Shown: positions 17,528-26,428 of the stretch, in pieces
Layout: each line of letters starts with the position of its first letter
Position numbering within the stretch: the first letter of the stretch is position 1
Assembly (NCBI RefSeq): GCF_010468565.1
Contig: NZ_WUEG01000003.1
Coordinates: 124,001 to 188,000 of the forward strand
Length of the DNA: 64,000 nucleotides
Direction: 5' to 3'
From: Allomuricauda sp. TY007
GTDB lineage: Bacteria; Bacteroidota; Bacteroidia; Flavobacteriales; Flavobacteriaceae
Notes under the pieces: model-generated
The model's input: only the letters and a program-made list of their open reading frames with translations
What the model was told of the DNA's origin: nothing
Database searches by the model: none
Position numbers and translations under genes: made by a program

Positions 17528-17549
17528 TCGTATTTCATGGTCAATTCAT

Positions 17550-17624
17550 GTCACATCGAGCGCAGTCGAGATGTCTCCAAGAAAAAAGAGATTTCTCGTC
17601 CTCCCGAAAAGGACTCGAAATGAC
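17550..17624. repeat. Dispersed palindromic element in the leuS leader
   Basis: Outer arms GTCACATCGAG (17550-17560) and CTCGAAATGAC (17614-17624) are imperfect inverses. The inside holds the GAGCGCAGTCGAG core, related to GAGCGAAGTCGA in the element at 21892-21976. REP-like elements of this kind are scattered in many Bacteroidota genomes, from my general knowledge. It would be transcribed within the leuS leader. Confidence 0.65.
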
Positions 17625-17649
17625 AAAATTTTGAATCTATTTTCGTGTG

Positions 17650-17678
17650 CAAAAATAGGTTTAATCCCCTAAATACAA
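17650..17678 (-). promoter_or_regulatory. leuS promoter
   Basis: On the minus strand a TTG (17678-17676) is followed after 18 bases by TATTTTTG (17657-17650). Transcription would start near 17645, giving a 5' leader of about 118 bases before the ATG at 17527. Confidence 0.6.
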
Positions 17679-17713
17679 TTTACTTTTCTATTTTTACGTA
17701 CTGATTCTACTAT

Positions 17714-18592
17714 ATGAGCCAATATATTGAACGATATCAGCGACGAAAACTGATTTCCTCCTACTTTTCCGTGGCTTTGAGCATTGCCCTGGTCCTGTTT
17801 CTTTTGGGTGTTTTGGGCCTTTTGGTGCTCAATACCAAAAAATTGGCGGATCATTTTAAGGAGCAGATCACAATTTCGGTGTTTTTGAAGGACAACGCAA
17901 AGCCTGTGGAAATAGATCAACTACAGAAAAGTTTGACCCTTGCGGAGTACACCAAGTCAGCCGAATATATTTCCAAAGAAGATGCGGCAGAGCAATACAG
18001 CGAGGATATTGGAGAAAATTTTGAAGAGTTTTTGGGCTACAATCCGCTAAAAAATTCCATCGATGTGAACTTGAAGGCCGATTTTGTCTCTTCCCAACAA
18101 ATTGATGAGATTGCAGAGGAACTAGCAGCCAAGGCCTACGTGGACGAGGTAAGCTACGACAAACCCTTGATTTCGCTTCTGAACAACAATGCAAGGAAAA
18201 TCAGTCTATGGATTCTGGTAGCTAGTGCCGTGTTCACGCTCATTGCGGTGTTGTTAATCAACAGCTCCATCCGTTTGTCCATTTATTCCAAACGTTTCAT
18301 CATCAAAACCATGCAGATGGTGGGAGCCACCAAAACATTTATTCGAAGACCATTTATTTGGACGAATATTAAGCTAGGAATGGTCGGAGCCGTTGTGGCC
18401 TTGATCGGGCTAGGGGTTTTGGTATATTATATAGACAAAAATTTTCCTGAACTGAGCTTGCTTCAAGACTATATTGTACTTATTATTTTGTTCGTTGGGG
18501 TGTTTGGGCTAGGGGTGATTATTTCATGGGCCAGCACCCATTTTGCTACACAACGCTTTTTAAACCTGAGAACGGACGATCTTTATTATTAA
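17714..18592 (+). CDS. ftsX: Cell division protein FtsX
   Basis: A 292-residue permease-like protein with one N-terminal helix, an extracytoplasmic domain of about 120 residues and three C-terminal helices, the FtsX topology. With FtsE it transmits ATP-driven signals to cell-wall hydrolases at the septum. The ATG lies in the context CTATATGAGCC. FtsE is not adjacent here, which is common in Bacteroidota. It heads an ftsX-DUF3098-uppP-truB run, all membrane and cell-wall related except truB. Confidence 0.9.
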   Translation: MSQYIERYQRRKLISSYFSVALSIALVLFLLGVLGLLVLNTKKLADHFKEQITISVFLKDNAKPVEIDQLQKSLTLAEYTKSAEYISKEDAAEQYSEDIGENFEEFLGYNPLKNSIDVNLKADFVSSQQIDEIAEELAAKAYVDEVSYDKPLISLLNNNARKISLWILVASAVFTLIAVLLINSSIRLSIYSKRFIIKTMQMVGATKTFIRRPFIWTNIKLGMVGAVVALIGLGVLVYYIDKNFPELSLLQDYIVLIILFVGVFGLGVIISWASTHFATQRFLNLRTDDLYY

Positions 18593-18597
18593 CTTTG
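18590..18597 (+). promoter_or_regulatory. -7 box overlapping the ftsX stop codon
   Basis: TAACTTTG, where TAA is the ftsX stop. It ends 4 bases before the DUF3098 ATG at 18602, so an internal promoter would produce a nearly leaderless mRNA. No good -33 TTG is seen. Confidence 0.35.
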
Positions 18598-18601
18598 CAG
18601 C

Positions 18602-18868
18602 ATGAGCAAGAAAAACAACAACGGCAAAAAACCACCTAAAGACTTTGTTTTCCAAAAGAAAAACTACCTCTTTCTATTTATAGGTATTGCCTTTATTGCC
18701 CTCGGGTTTATTTTGATGAGCGGTGGTGGAAGCGACGACCCCGAAGTATTCAATCCTGAGATATACAATTTTAGAAGAATCCGCCTTGCACCGACCTTGA
18801 TTCTTATCGGTCTTGGCATTCAGGTGTACGCCATTTTGTTGAACCCTCACAAGAAAAACAAGGAGTAA
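18602..18868 (+). CDS. DUF3098 small membrane protein
   Basis: An 88-residue protein with a basic N-terminus, two transmembrane helices (about 22-40 and 58-78) and a short loop (GGGSDDPEVFNPEIYNFRRI). It matches the DUF3098 family found between ftsX and uppP in Bacteroidota. Function unknown; the fixed neighbourhood suggests a cell-envelope role. Confidence 0.8.
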   Translation: MSKKNNNGKKPPKDFVFQKKNYLFLFIGIAFIALGFILMSGGGSDDPEVFNPEIYNFRRIRLAPTLILIGLGIQVYAILLNPHKKNKE

Positions 18869-18869
18869 T

Positions 18870-19664
18870 TTGGAGATAATCGATGCTATAATCCTTGGAA
18901 TCATACAGGGATTGACCGAATTTTTGCCTGTTTCCTCCAGCGGTCACTTAGAATTGGGAAAAGCCATTTTGGGAGCTCAAGCCGTTCCCGAAGAAAGTTT
19001 GTTGTTCACGGTAGTGCTTCATTTTGCAACCGCATTAAGTACCTTGGTGGTATTCCGAAAAGATGTTTTTGAAATACTGAAAGGCCTGTTTCAATTTAAA
19101 TGGAACGAGGAAACTCAATTCTCTTTAAAAATCATCATCTCCATGATTCCCGCCGCTTTGGTCGGTCTTTTTTTGAATGACTTTATCGAAGTATTCTTTG
19201 ATGGTGCCATTGTGATTGTCGGCATTATGTTGGTAATCACGGCATTTTTGCTGTATTTGGCAGATTTGGCCAAGACCACGGATAAAAATGTATCCTTCCG
19301 CAGTGCTTTTGTCATAGGAATGGCACAGGCCGTAGCCATACTTCCAGGAATTTCTCGAAGTGGAGCAACTATTTCGGCTGCCGTACTTTTGGGTGTGGAC
19401 AAAACAAAATCGGCCCGTTTCTCCTTTTTGATGGTGGTTCCATTAATCTTGGGAAAAGTGGCCAAAGATGTGATGGGTGGCGATATTGCTTTTCACGGCG
19501 ACCAAGCCGTAGCCATGGGTGCTGGTTTTATCGCAGCTTTTATCGCAGGATTGGCTGCCTGTACCTGGATGATTAAATTGGTACGCCAGAGCAAGCTTAC
19601 CTATTTTGCCATTTACTGTTTGATCGTAGGGTTGATTGCCCTTGCGTGGAGCATTTGGGGATAG
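18870..19664 (+). CDS. uppP: Undecaprenyl-diphosphatase
   Basis: A 264-residue BacA-type integral membrane phosphatase that recycles the lipid carrier of peptidoglycan synthesis. Motifs are the EFLPVSSSGHLELG block near the N-terminus and PGISRSGATISAAVLLG in the second half. The start is TTG at 18870, one base after the DUF3098 stop, preceded by AGGAG at 18861-18865, one of the few clear Shine-Dalgarno-like sites in the window. No in-frame ATG precedes the first helix. Confidence 0.93.
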   Translation: MEIIDAIILGIIQGLTEFLPVSSSGHLELGKAILGAQAVPEESLLFTVVLHFATALSTLVVFRKDVFEILKGLFQFKWNEETQFSLKIIISMIPAALVGLFLNDFIEVFFDGAIVIVGIMLVITAFLLYLADLAKTTDKNVSFRSAFVIGMAQAVAILPGISRSGATISAAVLLGVDKTKSARFSFLMVVPLILGKVAKDVMGGDIAFHGDQAVAMGAGFIAAFIAGLAACTWMIKLVRQSKLTYFAIYCLIVGLIALAWSIWG

Positions 19665-19695
19665 ATCAGTATATTTGCCCCAAAACCCCAAGTTT

Positions 19696-20400
19696 TTGAA
19701 CACCAAAGAAGATTTTTTAAACGGTCAAATCCTTTTGATTGATAAACCGCTGGAGTGGACGTCCTTCCAAGCGGTAAATGCGCTCAAATGGGCCATTCGT
19801 AAAAAATTTGGCCTTAAAAAGATAAAAATAGGTCATGCAGGAACATTGGACCCTTTGGCCACAGGGCTGTTGATTATCTGCACGGGGAAGTTCACTAAAA
19901 AAATCCCACAGCTTCAAGGACAAGTAAAAGAATATACGGGCACTTTCACAATTGGTAGCACTACGCCATCCTACGATTTGGAGACCGAAGTGAATGAGAC
20001 CTTTCCCATAGAACATATCACGGATGCATCCATCAAAGAAGCCACAACACAATTCTTGGGCGAAATTGACCAAGTACCCCCCATTTTTTCAGCATTAAAA
20101 AAAGATGGTAAGCGACTCTATGAATTGGCCCGAGAAGGAAAAAAAGTTGAAGTAAAATCAAGAAAAATAGAAATTCTTGAATTTGAGATTACCCGAATCG
20201 CCCTTCCCGAAGTTGATTTTCGAGTAGTGTGCAGCAAAGGGACCTACATTCGTTCCTTGGCTCACGATTTTGGCAAAGCTTTGGGCTCAGGAGCTCATTT
20301 ATCCAAGCTCCGAAGAACCAAAATAGGGGATTTCAACGTAGATAATGCTACAAGCCCCAATGTTTTCAAGGAAAAACTTGAAGTAAATACCTCGACCTAG
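19696..20400 (+). CDS. truB: tRNA pseudouridine(55) synthase
   Basis: A 234-residue TruB that makes pseudouridine 55 in the T loop of tRNAs. It has GQILLIDKPLEWTSF at the N-terminus and KIGHAGTLDPLATGLL with the catalytic Asp. I place the start at TTG 19696 (NTKEDFLNGQ). An upstream in-frame ATG at 19636 lies inside uppP, and a TATATTTG -7 box at 19670-19677 falls between the two. Confidence 0.9.
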   Translation: MNTKEDFLNGQILLIDKPLEWTSFQAVNALKWAIRKKFGLKKIKIGHAGTLDPLATGLLIICTGKFTKKIPQLQGQVKEYTGTFTIGSTTPSYDLETEVNETFPIEHITDASIKEATTQFLGEIDQVPPIFSALKKDGKRLYELAREGKKVEVKSRKIEILEFEITRIALPEVDFRVVCSKGTYIRSLAHDFGKALGSGAHLSKLRRTKIGDFNVDNATSPNVFKEKLEVNTST

Positions 20401-20448
20401 GCCAGTTGGGATAAAATATTTTTGCAAAAAAGCGGTTATAGTAAAACC

Positions 20449-21168
20449 ATGAACTTAAATAGGCGTCAATTATCTCTTTTGATTACCTTCTTCTCTATGT
20501 CCATAGTGATATTATTACTTTTTAATATTCACTTGGGAGGCATAAAGGAAGATGAGTACGTTATTGAAATGAGCTTGGCCGATGAGGATATTGAAGAACT
20601 TCTTAAAGAGGAAGAAGAACGATTGGAAGAAATGGCCGCCAACAACAACCCCATAAAAAGCCATATGGCCGTTAATGAAACCGCTAAACCGAGCGTTGGA
20701 AACCCAGAGCCTTTAAAAACGTTGGAAGAGCTTATGGAGGAACGAGCCCTCAGTAGCGAAACAGGGGAATATGCCGATAACTCAGGTTTTGAGGAACAAT
20801 TAAAACAGTTAAAGGCCCAGCGGGACGAGAAAAAAGAGAAATTAGGGGAACGCGATGCCCAAAAAGAAGAATTTACCGATTACCTAAAAGATAGGCGTAC
20901 TTCCATTTCCTACTCCTTGGTCGAGCGAAATGCCCGCTCTCTACCTCCACCCATTTATACCTGTATTGAAGGCGGCAAGGTTGTGGTAAACATTACCGTG
21001 GACAACAACGGTTATGTAACCGAAGCCACATTCAACGATAAAAGTTCGGGAACGGACAATGGCTGTTTGGTAGACAATGCCATTGCCTATGCATTAAAAG
21101 CTCGTTTTAGCCCAGATTCCAAAGCATCACAAATTGGAACCATTACCTATCTATTTCAGAGCAAGTAA
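20449..21168 (+). CDS. TonB-like energy transducer
   Basis: A 239-residue protein with an N-terminal transmembrane helix (about 8-28), a long acidic, probably coiled-coil region rich in Glu and Lys (about 35-150), and a C-terminal TonB-type domain (GKVVVNITVDNNGYVTEATF). It probably links inner membrane energy to outer membrane receptors. The ATG at 20449 is preferred over one at 20422 because a TATTTTTG -7 box covers 20417-20424. Its end overlaps the convergent thioredoxin-like gene by 18 bases. Confidence 0.72.
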   Translation: MNLNRRQLSLLITFFSMSIVILLLFNIHLGGIKEDEYVIEMSLADEDIEELLKEEEERLEEMAANNNPIKSHMAVNETAKPSVGNPEPLKTLEELMEERALSSETGEYADNSGFEEQLKQLKAQRDEKKEKLGERDAQKEEFTDYLKDRRTSISYSLVERNARSLPPPIYTCIEGGKVVVNITVDNNGYVTEATFNDKSSGTDNGCLVDNAIAYALKARFSPDSKASQIGTITYLFQSK

Positions 21169-21771
21169 TTCCAATATATCTTCCAGAATATTTTGCCCTT
21201 TGTTTTTATTGTACCAAACCTGAAGTTCTTGTTTGAACTCATCGGTAAGTTTTCCATGCTCTTTTTTGCAATCCTCCACCATTTGCGTGGCAATGCTTGG
21301 TCTTGGGCCCCACTCTCCTACGATTTCGTTTTTGGCTTTGTCCAAAACAATGACTTTGGGGATGGAACGAGCACCATTGGTAAGGAAAGTATCCATTAAA
21401 TCCAAGCTTTCATCCCGCAAAACAACTTTCAGGGAAATATTGGGGCTTGCTTCGGCTACTTTATTAATGATGGGCAAACTGGCCGCCGCATCTCCGCACC
21501 AACTTTCCGTGAGTGCCAAAAACACCAACTCTTTGTCCAGAGACTTCAATTTTTGTTGGACATCCTCGGAGATCTTGAAGGTTTTCTCCCAACGGGCCAT
21601 TCTACGTTCGCCTAGTTTGGTATAGTTGACCATAGCTTCGGACTGATTGGGGCCAGTGGATTTTTCCGTTTTGGCAAGTTGACTCACTAACTCACTGTAC
21701 CTTGGGTAATCCATTCCCTTTGAAATGTATTCTTGAACTATCTCCAATCTATTTCGCTCCAATACTTCCAT
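21151..21771 (-). CDS. Thioredoxin-fold protein with WCGD in place of CxxC
   Basis: A 206-residue protein of the thioredoxin family. The active-site segment reads ESWCGDAAASLP (89-100), so only C92 is present and the second redox Cys is replaced by Ala or Asp. The cis-Pro segment ARSIPKVIVLD is intact. No signal peptide, so cytoplasmic. It may act as a monothiol oxidoreductase or a binding protein. It is convergent with the TonB-like gene. Confidence 0.8.
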   Translation of the reverse strand: MEVLERNRLEIVQEYISKGMDYPRYSELVSQLAKTEKSTGPNQSEAMVNYTKLGERRMARWEKTFKISEDVQQKLKSLDKELVFLALTESWCGDAAASLPIINKVAEASPNISLKVVLRDESLDLMDTFLTNGARSIPKVIVLDKAKNEIVGEWGPRPSIATQMVEDCKKEHGKLTDEFKQELQVWYNKNKGQNILEDILELLALK

Positions 21772-21891
21772 AAAAAATGTTTTTGCAAAAGTACCACCAT
21801 CAATCTTCCTATTTGGTGACTTTTGTCATTGGTTGTTTTCACAACCTGTTCCTTACAATTTTGATGGCTTTCTATATGCCAAAAACCGTCA

Positions 21892-21976
21892 ATTCGTATG
21901 AAATTCCAGTTCTCGATACAATTTCTCTCGGTTTCGACTTCGCTCAACCACCAAAAAATCACTTGAACTGACGAAT
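21892..21976. repeat. Dispersed palindromic element, copy near tolC-like gene
   Basis: Outer arms ATTCGT/CAGTTC (21892-21912) are mirrored by GAACTG/ACGAAT (21965-21976). It contains AGTTCTCGATACAA (21908-21921), repeated exactly at 33232-33245, and TTTCGACTTCGCTCAA, related to the leuS-leader element. It lies between two genes, beyond the end of the TolC-like gene. Confidence 0.6.
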
Positions 21977-22000
21977 CTCAATCATAATTGCAAAAGGTTC

Positions 22001-23416
22001 CTACAAGCTCTTGGGGTTTATGGCCAAACTCTTGAACAGCATGGCCTTGGTGTAAAAATATTTGTTCTGCATTTCGTTCCGTTTCAGGTAAGCATCGATT
22101 AATTTACTTTCCCTGGAATTGATCAAGAACAAGGAACTCTCCCCAAAACTGAATTTCCGCTCCTCGGCATTCAACATTGTGGAATAATCGTTCACTATAT
22201 CCTTAATGAGCTGGTTTTGTTTGGTATAAGAGTCCAATTCATTGTATATAGCGATGACCTTGTTCTGTATTTCCACTTGGGCATTGTCCCTTTCATATTC
22301 CGCATCCCTAAGTTTAAATTTGGCCAATTTTAAATCTCCGCGCTCTTTCCGCAAAAAAATGGGCATCTGAAAACTCAATCCGGCCTTATAATTCTCGGTA
22401 ACGAAGGAATTCATCAACTCGGGGGTTTCTGTTATAAAATTGTATTCTGCCTTTAATTTTGGCAATAATTTATTCGATTTTAAACGCTTGTCCACCGTCA
22501 ACCCTTCTATCTTATAATCTAAAGATACAAGTTTGGGATGTGTTTCCAGATTAAAGCTATCCAATGGCACACCTTCTATTTCCAAGGTTGAATTGATGTC
22601 CATTTCTGGTTCCAAGTTTGGTCTTATACCTGGTTGAAGCTCTACTGGCACATCCTCGATCCATAAAAAATTACTGAGTTCCAATGATTTTTTCATCAAT
22701 TTAACCTTGGCCTGCTGGTAGCCCAAATCCCTATTGCGAACGGCGATTTTAGCCTCTACGGTATCAATCATGGCAATATCGCCCGCCAAGGCGCTCTCTT
22801 TTATTCCCTGAAAACGTATTTCGGCATTTTCCAAAAAATCTTTGTATACCTCAGCATCTCTATAGGCTTGCAACCAATCAAAATAGGCGAGCGAAGCATT
22901 GTACAGAACCTTGTTTACCTGTAAATCTTGTTCTGCTTTGGACTGTTCCCTGAAAAATTTAGCCTTTCTCAGGGTGGCCATACGCTCGTTTATCCAAAAC
23001 CCCTGCAACACGGACATGGACACTCCGGCACTGTACAGGCCGTCATCGGGCAAGGTTTCATCAGGATTTAGATAATATCCCTCATTCTGCTGAAAATTTC
23101 CCTTAAGCTCAATACCAAACCAAGTTGGGATTTTAAAAGTAGTGTTCAACCGATTCCAATATTCGGTTCCCTTAAACTCCTTTCTATCAAAATCCACCTC
23201 TACCTTGGGGTCAAAACCTCCTCTGGCTTTCATAAGTTCGGCCTGCCCAATAGCAATGTTCAATTGGGCTTGTTTGGCAATGGGATGGTATTTTTTTACA
23301 TAGCCCAAGTACTCCTTAAACCCAAGTACCAAGGAATCTTGCTGCGCATAAAACAATTGCACAGAAAAGAAAAAGAGGGTACAGATTAAAAGTAGTCTTC
23401 TATTTCTTCTCAGCAT
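22001..23416 (-). CDS. TolC-family outer membrane efflux protein
   Basis: A 471-residue protein with a signal peptide (basic MLRRNRR, a hydrophobic stretch, then LFYAQQ) and long helical regions typical of TolC-type channels. It provides the outer membrane exit for the HlyD and ABC proteins encoded upstream. I place the start at ATG 23414-23416, just before the signal peptide. That overlaps the HlyD gene by 17 bases. It is the last gene of the TetR-ABC-HlyD-TolC operon. Confidence 0.85.
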   Translation of the reverse strand: MLRRNRRLLLICTLFFFSVQLFYAQQDSLVLGFKEYLGYVKKYHPIAKQAQLNIAIGQAELMKARGGFDPKVEVDFDRKEFKGTEYWNRLNTTFKIPTWFGIELKGNFQQNEGYYLNPDETLPDDGLYSAGVSMSVLQGFWINERMATLRKAKFFREQSKAEQDLQVNKVLYNASLAYFDWLQAYRDAEVYKDFLENAEIRFQGIKESALAGDIAMIDTVEAKIAVRNRDLGYQQAKVKLMKKSLELSNFLWIEDVPVELQPGIRPNLEPEMDINSTLEIEGVPLDSFNLETHPKLVSLDYKIEGLTVDKRLKSNKLLPKLKAEYNFITETPELMNSFVTENYKAGLSFQMPIFLRKERGDLKLAKFKLRDAEYERDNAQVEIQNKVIAIYNELDSYTKQNQLIKDIVNDYSTMLNAEERKFSFGESSLFLINSRESKLIDAYLKRNEMQNKYFYTKAMLFKSLAINPKSL

Positions 23417-24755
23417 TTGCACTCGTGTTTTGGGGTTGATAATAGTTTGGAGGGAAGCCATTGAGCTGTCTCCAGAGTTCGTACCAAATGGGAACATCTT
23501 CCAATAGAGCCATGGTACTGGCCCCAGAACCTACGCGAATATCTTTTGGCCAAGGAGCCTCTTCCTCGTCTGGGGCCAAAAGCACTCTATATTTACCATT
23601 TGGACTGATAAAGTTCTCAATGGCGACCACCTTACCTCCAAAGGTACCGTAGGAAACATTGGGCCAACCACTGAATACTATGGCAGGCCAACCATCAAAC
23701 TGGATACGCACTTTTTCGTCCACATGAATCAATGGAAGGTCTATGGGGTCTACATAGGTTTCCACGGCAATATCATAATCCGATGGCATTATACCTACCA
23801 GTTGTGCGCCTTCTTTGAAGGTTTCCCCTATCCCAGACTGAATGGCCTTGGTAATATATCCATTTTGGGGAGCTCTTATGTAGAGCATCTTGTTCCTCAT
23901 TTCGTAATTGGTGTACTGGTTCTCCAGTTTTGTTACCTGCGCTTCGGAATCAAATTGGTTGGATTGTGCCGTATAGAGATCACTCTGTGCTTTGGAAATT
24001 TTGTCGGAGTACTCTGCCCTTACCCTATTTATTTCCACCTGTGCATTGATCACATTGTTTTTACTGGCCAACAACTTGTTTTCTTGGCTTATAAGTTTTG
24101 CCTGGGTCTCTTGCAGTTTCAATCGTTTTTCTTCTACATCGGTGACCGCTTTTAACCCTTCTTCCTGTAATTTTTCGGTACGGTCGTACTGACGCTGGGC
24201 TATTAAAATGTTAGTCTTGGCCGCTTCAAGGTCAATGCTGTCACTTTCCACTTTCAATTTGGACTGCATTAGTTTGTTTCTGGCCTGTTCCAGTTTTAAG
24301 CCAAGTTCTTGATTAAGGGCTCTGATCTGTTGGTTCAAGGCTTTTACCTTTTCTTGGTACGATGTTACGGACATAGTTTTCGCCTTGATCTGTTGCCCGG
24401 TACGTTCGACCAGGTCAGGGTCGAAATACTCGCTTTTTATCTCTGATATAAACAGGATCGTATCGCCCTTTTCAACATAATCCCCTTCCCTAACATACCA
24501 CTTCTCAATACGCCCAGGAATCGGAGATTGAATGGTTTGTGGTCTCTGATCGGGGGTCAACGTAGTAAGGTATCCCCTACCGGAAATATTCTGGGTCCAC
24601 GGTAGGAACATCATCAAAAGCACTATAATGGAAAAAGATGCCAGAAAGCGGTTGAACTGCTTGTAGTGCCTTTTATGAAAGACTTTTTTACCTGCCTTAT
24701 AGCCGGTAAGGTCTACTTTCTCGTTCAATTTATTATTTGAAGAAATGTTCAGCAT
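23400..24755 (-). CDS. HlyD-family membrane fusion protein
   Basis: A 451-residue periplasmic adaptor. One N-terminal transmembrane helix (about 36-54), a lipoyl half-motif (IPGRIEKWYVREGDYVEKGD), a long coiled-coil hairpin (about 115-260), the second lipoyl half (RAPQNGYITKA) and a beta-barrel part. It bridges the ABC protein and the TolC-like channel. It lies 5 bases after the ABC gene. Confidence 0.9.
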   Translation of the reverse strand: MLNISSNNKLNEKVDLTGYKAGKKVFHKRHYKQFNRFLASFSIIVLLMMFLPWTQNISGRGYLTTLTPDQRPQTIQSPIPGRIEKWYVREGDYVEKGDTILFISEIKSEYFDPDLVERTGQQIKAKTMSVTSYQEKVKALNQQIRALNQELGLKLEQARNKLMQSKLKVESDSIDLEAAKTNILIAQRQYDRTEKLQEEGLKAVTDVEEKRLKLQETQAKLISQENKLLASKNNVINAQVEINRVRAEYSDKISKAQSDLYTAQSNQFDSEAQVTKLENQYTNYEMRNKMLYIRAPQNGYITKAIQSGIGETFKEGAQLVGIMPSDYDIAVETYVDPIDLPLIHVDEKVRIQFDGWPAIVFSGWPNVSYGTFGGKVVAIENFISPNGKYRVLLAPDEEEAPWPKDIRVGSGASTMALLEDVPIWYELWRQLNGFPPNYYQPQNTSANAEKK

Positions 24756-24760
24756 GAACT

Positions 24761-26428
24761 TTATTTTACGTTAATCAATCTACCTTTATCCATTCGAATT
24801 ACTTGATTGCAGCGACTTGCCCATTTTGGGTTTTCACTTACTACGACCAAGGCCCATCCGTTAGCAGGATCGGCCAAAAAGTCCATCATCCTTTCCGTAT
24901 CTTCATCATTATATTGCTCCAAGGGATCCTTTAAGATCATTAGTTTTGGCCTGGTTACAATGCTCCGGGCCAATACAATTTTTCTGGAAATAAAATCAGG
25001 AATCTTTTTCCCTTCAGGATATAAAATGGTTTTAAGTCCTTGCGGCTGCTCTTTTACAAACTGTGTAAGACTTACTTTTTCGAGTGCCCAATACACATCT
25101 TCCATTGGAATATCTTTATTACCGAATGTAATATTATCCAATAGGGTTCCCTCAAATGGATATTCCTCGTTTAGGGAATGACCTAAATAGGAGCGGTATT
25201 GACTTAATTTTATTCCTTGGATGGCCACATTGTTCACATATATTTTTCCTTCATCCGGCTCTAGGATGCCGGCTATCATTCTTAGCAAGGTGGATCTTCC
25301 CGATCCGCTCTTTCCTTGTATCAATAATTTGGTATCTGGCCGGACGGTGAGCGATAAATGGTCTATTATCTTTTTGTCCATCCCTGGAACTTTGTAAACA
25401 ATATCCTCAAGCTCTACTGTTAAGCCTTCGTTATCTTTAAATGGGGTTTCTCCGTTTTGGGGCTCTATTTCCTTATCCACGACCTGTCCCATTTTTTCCA
25501 AAGAGGTCAATAGGTCGTAAAACGTTTCGAGACCCAAGATCATTTTCTCAACAGAACTGATTACCAATAAAATAATGATTTCCGCCGCTACAAATTGACC
25601 AATGTTCATCTGCTGATCTAAGACCAACAAACCGCCAATCAACAATAGGCCTGCTGTAACCAAGACTTTAAAGCCTATCATTTGAATAAACTGTAAGACC
25701 AAGACCCTAAAGTGACTTTCCCTTGCTTCCAAATATTCATCGACCAGAGTATCGTTTTTGTCCAAGGCATGGGAGGTTTTTCCCGAAAGCTTAAAACTGA
25801 CAATTGAACGGGCGATCTCTTGTACCCAATGTGCTACCTTATATTTGATTTTTGACTCGTCCAAACTGGTATCCAACCCCCTTTGTGCCGTAAACTTGAA
25901 CACAATGTAAATGAGCAAAAGGAGCAATAAACCATAAATGATAAAGAAAGGATGGTAAAAAGATAGCAGCAACAGCCCAAATACGATCTGCAACAATGCC
26001 GCCGGAAAATCGATAAGTATTTTGGACAACGATTTTTGTACCGTAAGTGTATCAAAAAAACGATTGGCTAGCTCTGGTGGATAATAATATCGGAGTTCGC
26101 TCATTTTTATTTTTGGAAAACGGTAGGCAAACTCAAACGAAGACCTTGTAAAAATTTTCTGCTGAAGGTTTTCAATAATCCGTATTTGCATTAACTGGAG
26201 CATCCCCACAAATGCAACCCCAAGGGTAACCAATACCACGAGCACGATCCAAGATGTACTCACCCTGGCTCCCTGTATAAGGTTTATGATGGCCTGTATA
26301 CCCAAGGGGAGCGATAGGTTGACCAATCCCGCAAAAATGGCGTAGTAAAATATTTGAAAAATGTCCTTTTTATCCAAGGCAAGCAGCCCCATTAACCGCT
26401 GCCAAGCTGTGAGTATTTGTTTAGCCAT
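24761..26428 (-). CDS. ABC exporter subunit with degenerate ATPase motifs
   Basis: A 555-residue fused membrane/ATPase protein, about six helices in 20-310 and a nucleotide-binding fold from about 335. Key motifs are altered. Walker A is GKSGSGRST (372-380) with the invariant Lys replaced by R378. The LSGGQ signature is replaced by a PDFISRK segment near 477-483. Walker B reads LMILKDP with K500-D501 for Asp-Glu. The H-loop His is absent from VVSENPKW. I expect little or no ATP hydrolysis. It overlaps the TetR gene by 8 bases and sits with HlyD and TolC partners. Confidence 0.85.
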   Translation of the reverse strand: MAKQILTAWQRLMGLLALDKKDIFQIFYYAIFAGLVNLSLPLGIQAIINLIQGARVSTSWIVLVVLVTLGVAFVGMLQLMQIRIIENLQQKIFTRSSFEFAYRFPKIKMSELRYYYPPELANRFFDTLTVQKSLSKILIDFPAALLQIVFGLLLLSFYHPFFIIYGLLLLLLIYIVFKFTAQRGLDTSLDESKIKYKVAHWVQEIARSIVSFKLSGKTSHALDKNDTLVDEYLEARESHFRVLVLQFIQMIGFKVLVTAGLLLIGGLLVLDQQMNIGQFVAAEIIILLVISSVEKMILGLETFYDLLTSLEKMGQVVDKEIEPQNGETPFKDNEGLTVELEDIVYKVPGMDKKIIDHLSLTVRPDTKLLIQGKSGSGRSTLLRMIAGILEPDEGKIYVNNVAIQGIKLSQYRSYLGHSLNEEYPFEGTLLDNITFGNKDIPMEDVYWALEKVSLTQFVKEQPQGLKTILYPEGKKIPDFISRKIVLARSIVTRPKLMILKDPLEQYNDEDTERMMDFLADPANGWALVVVSENPKWASRCNQVIRMDKGRLINVK

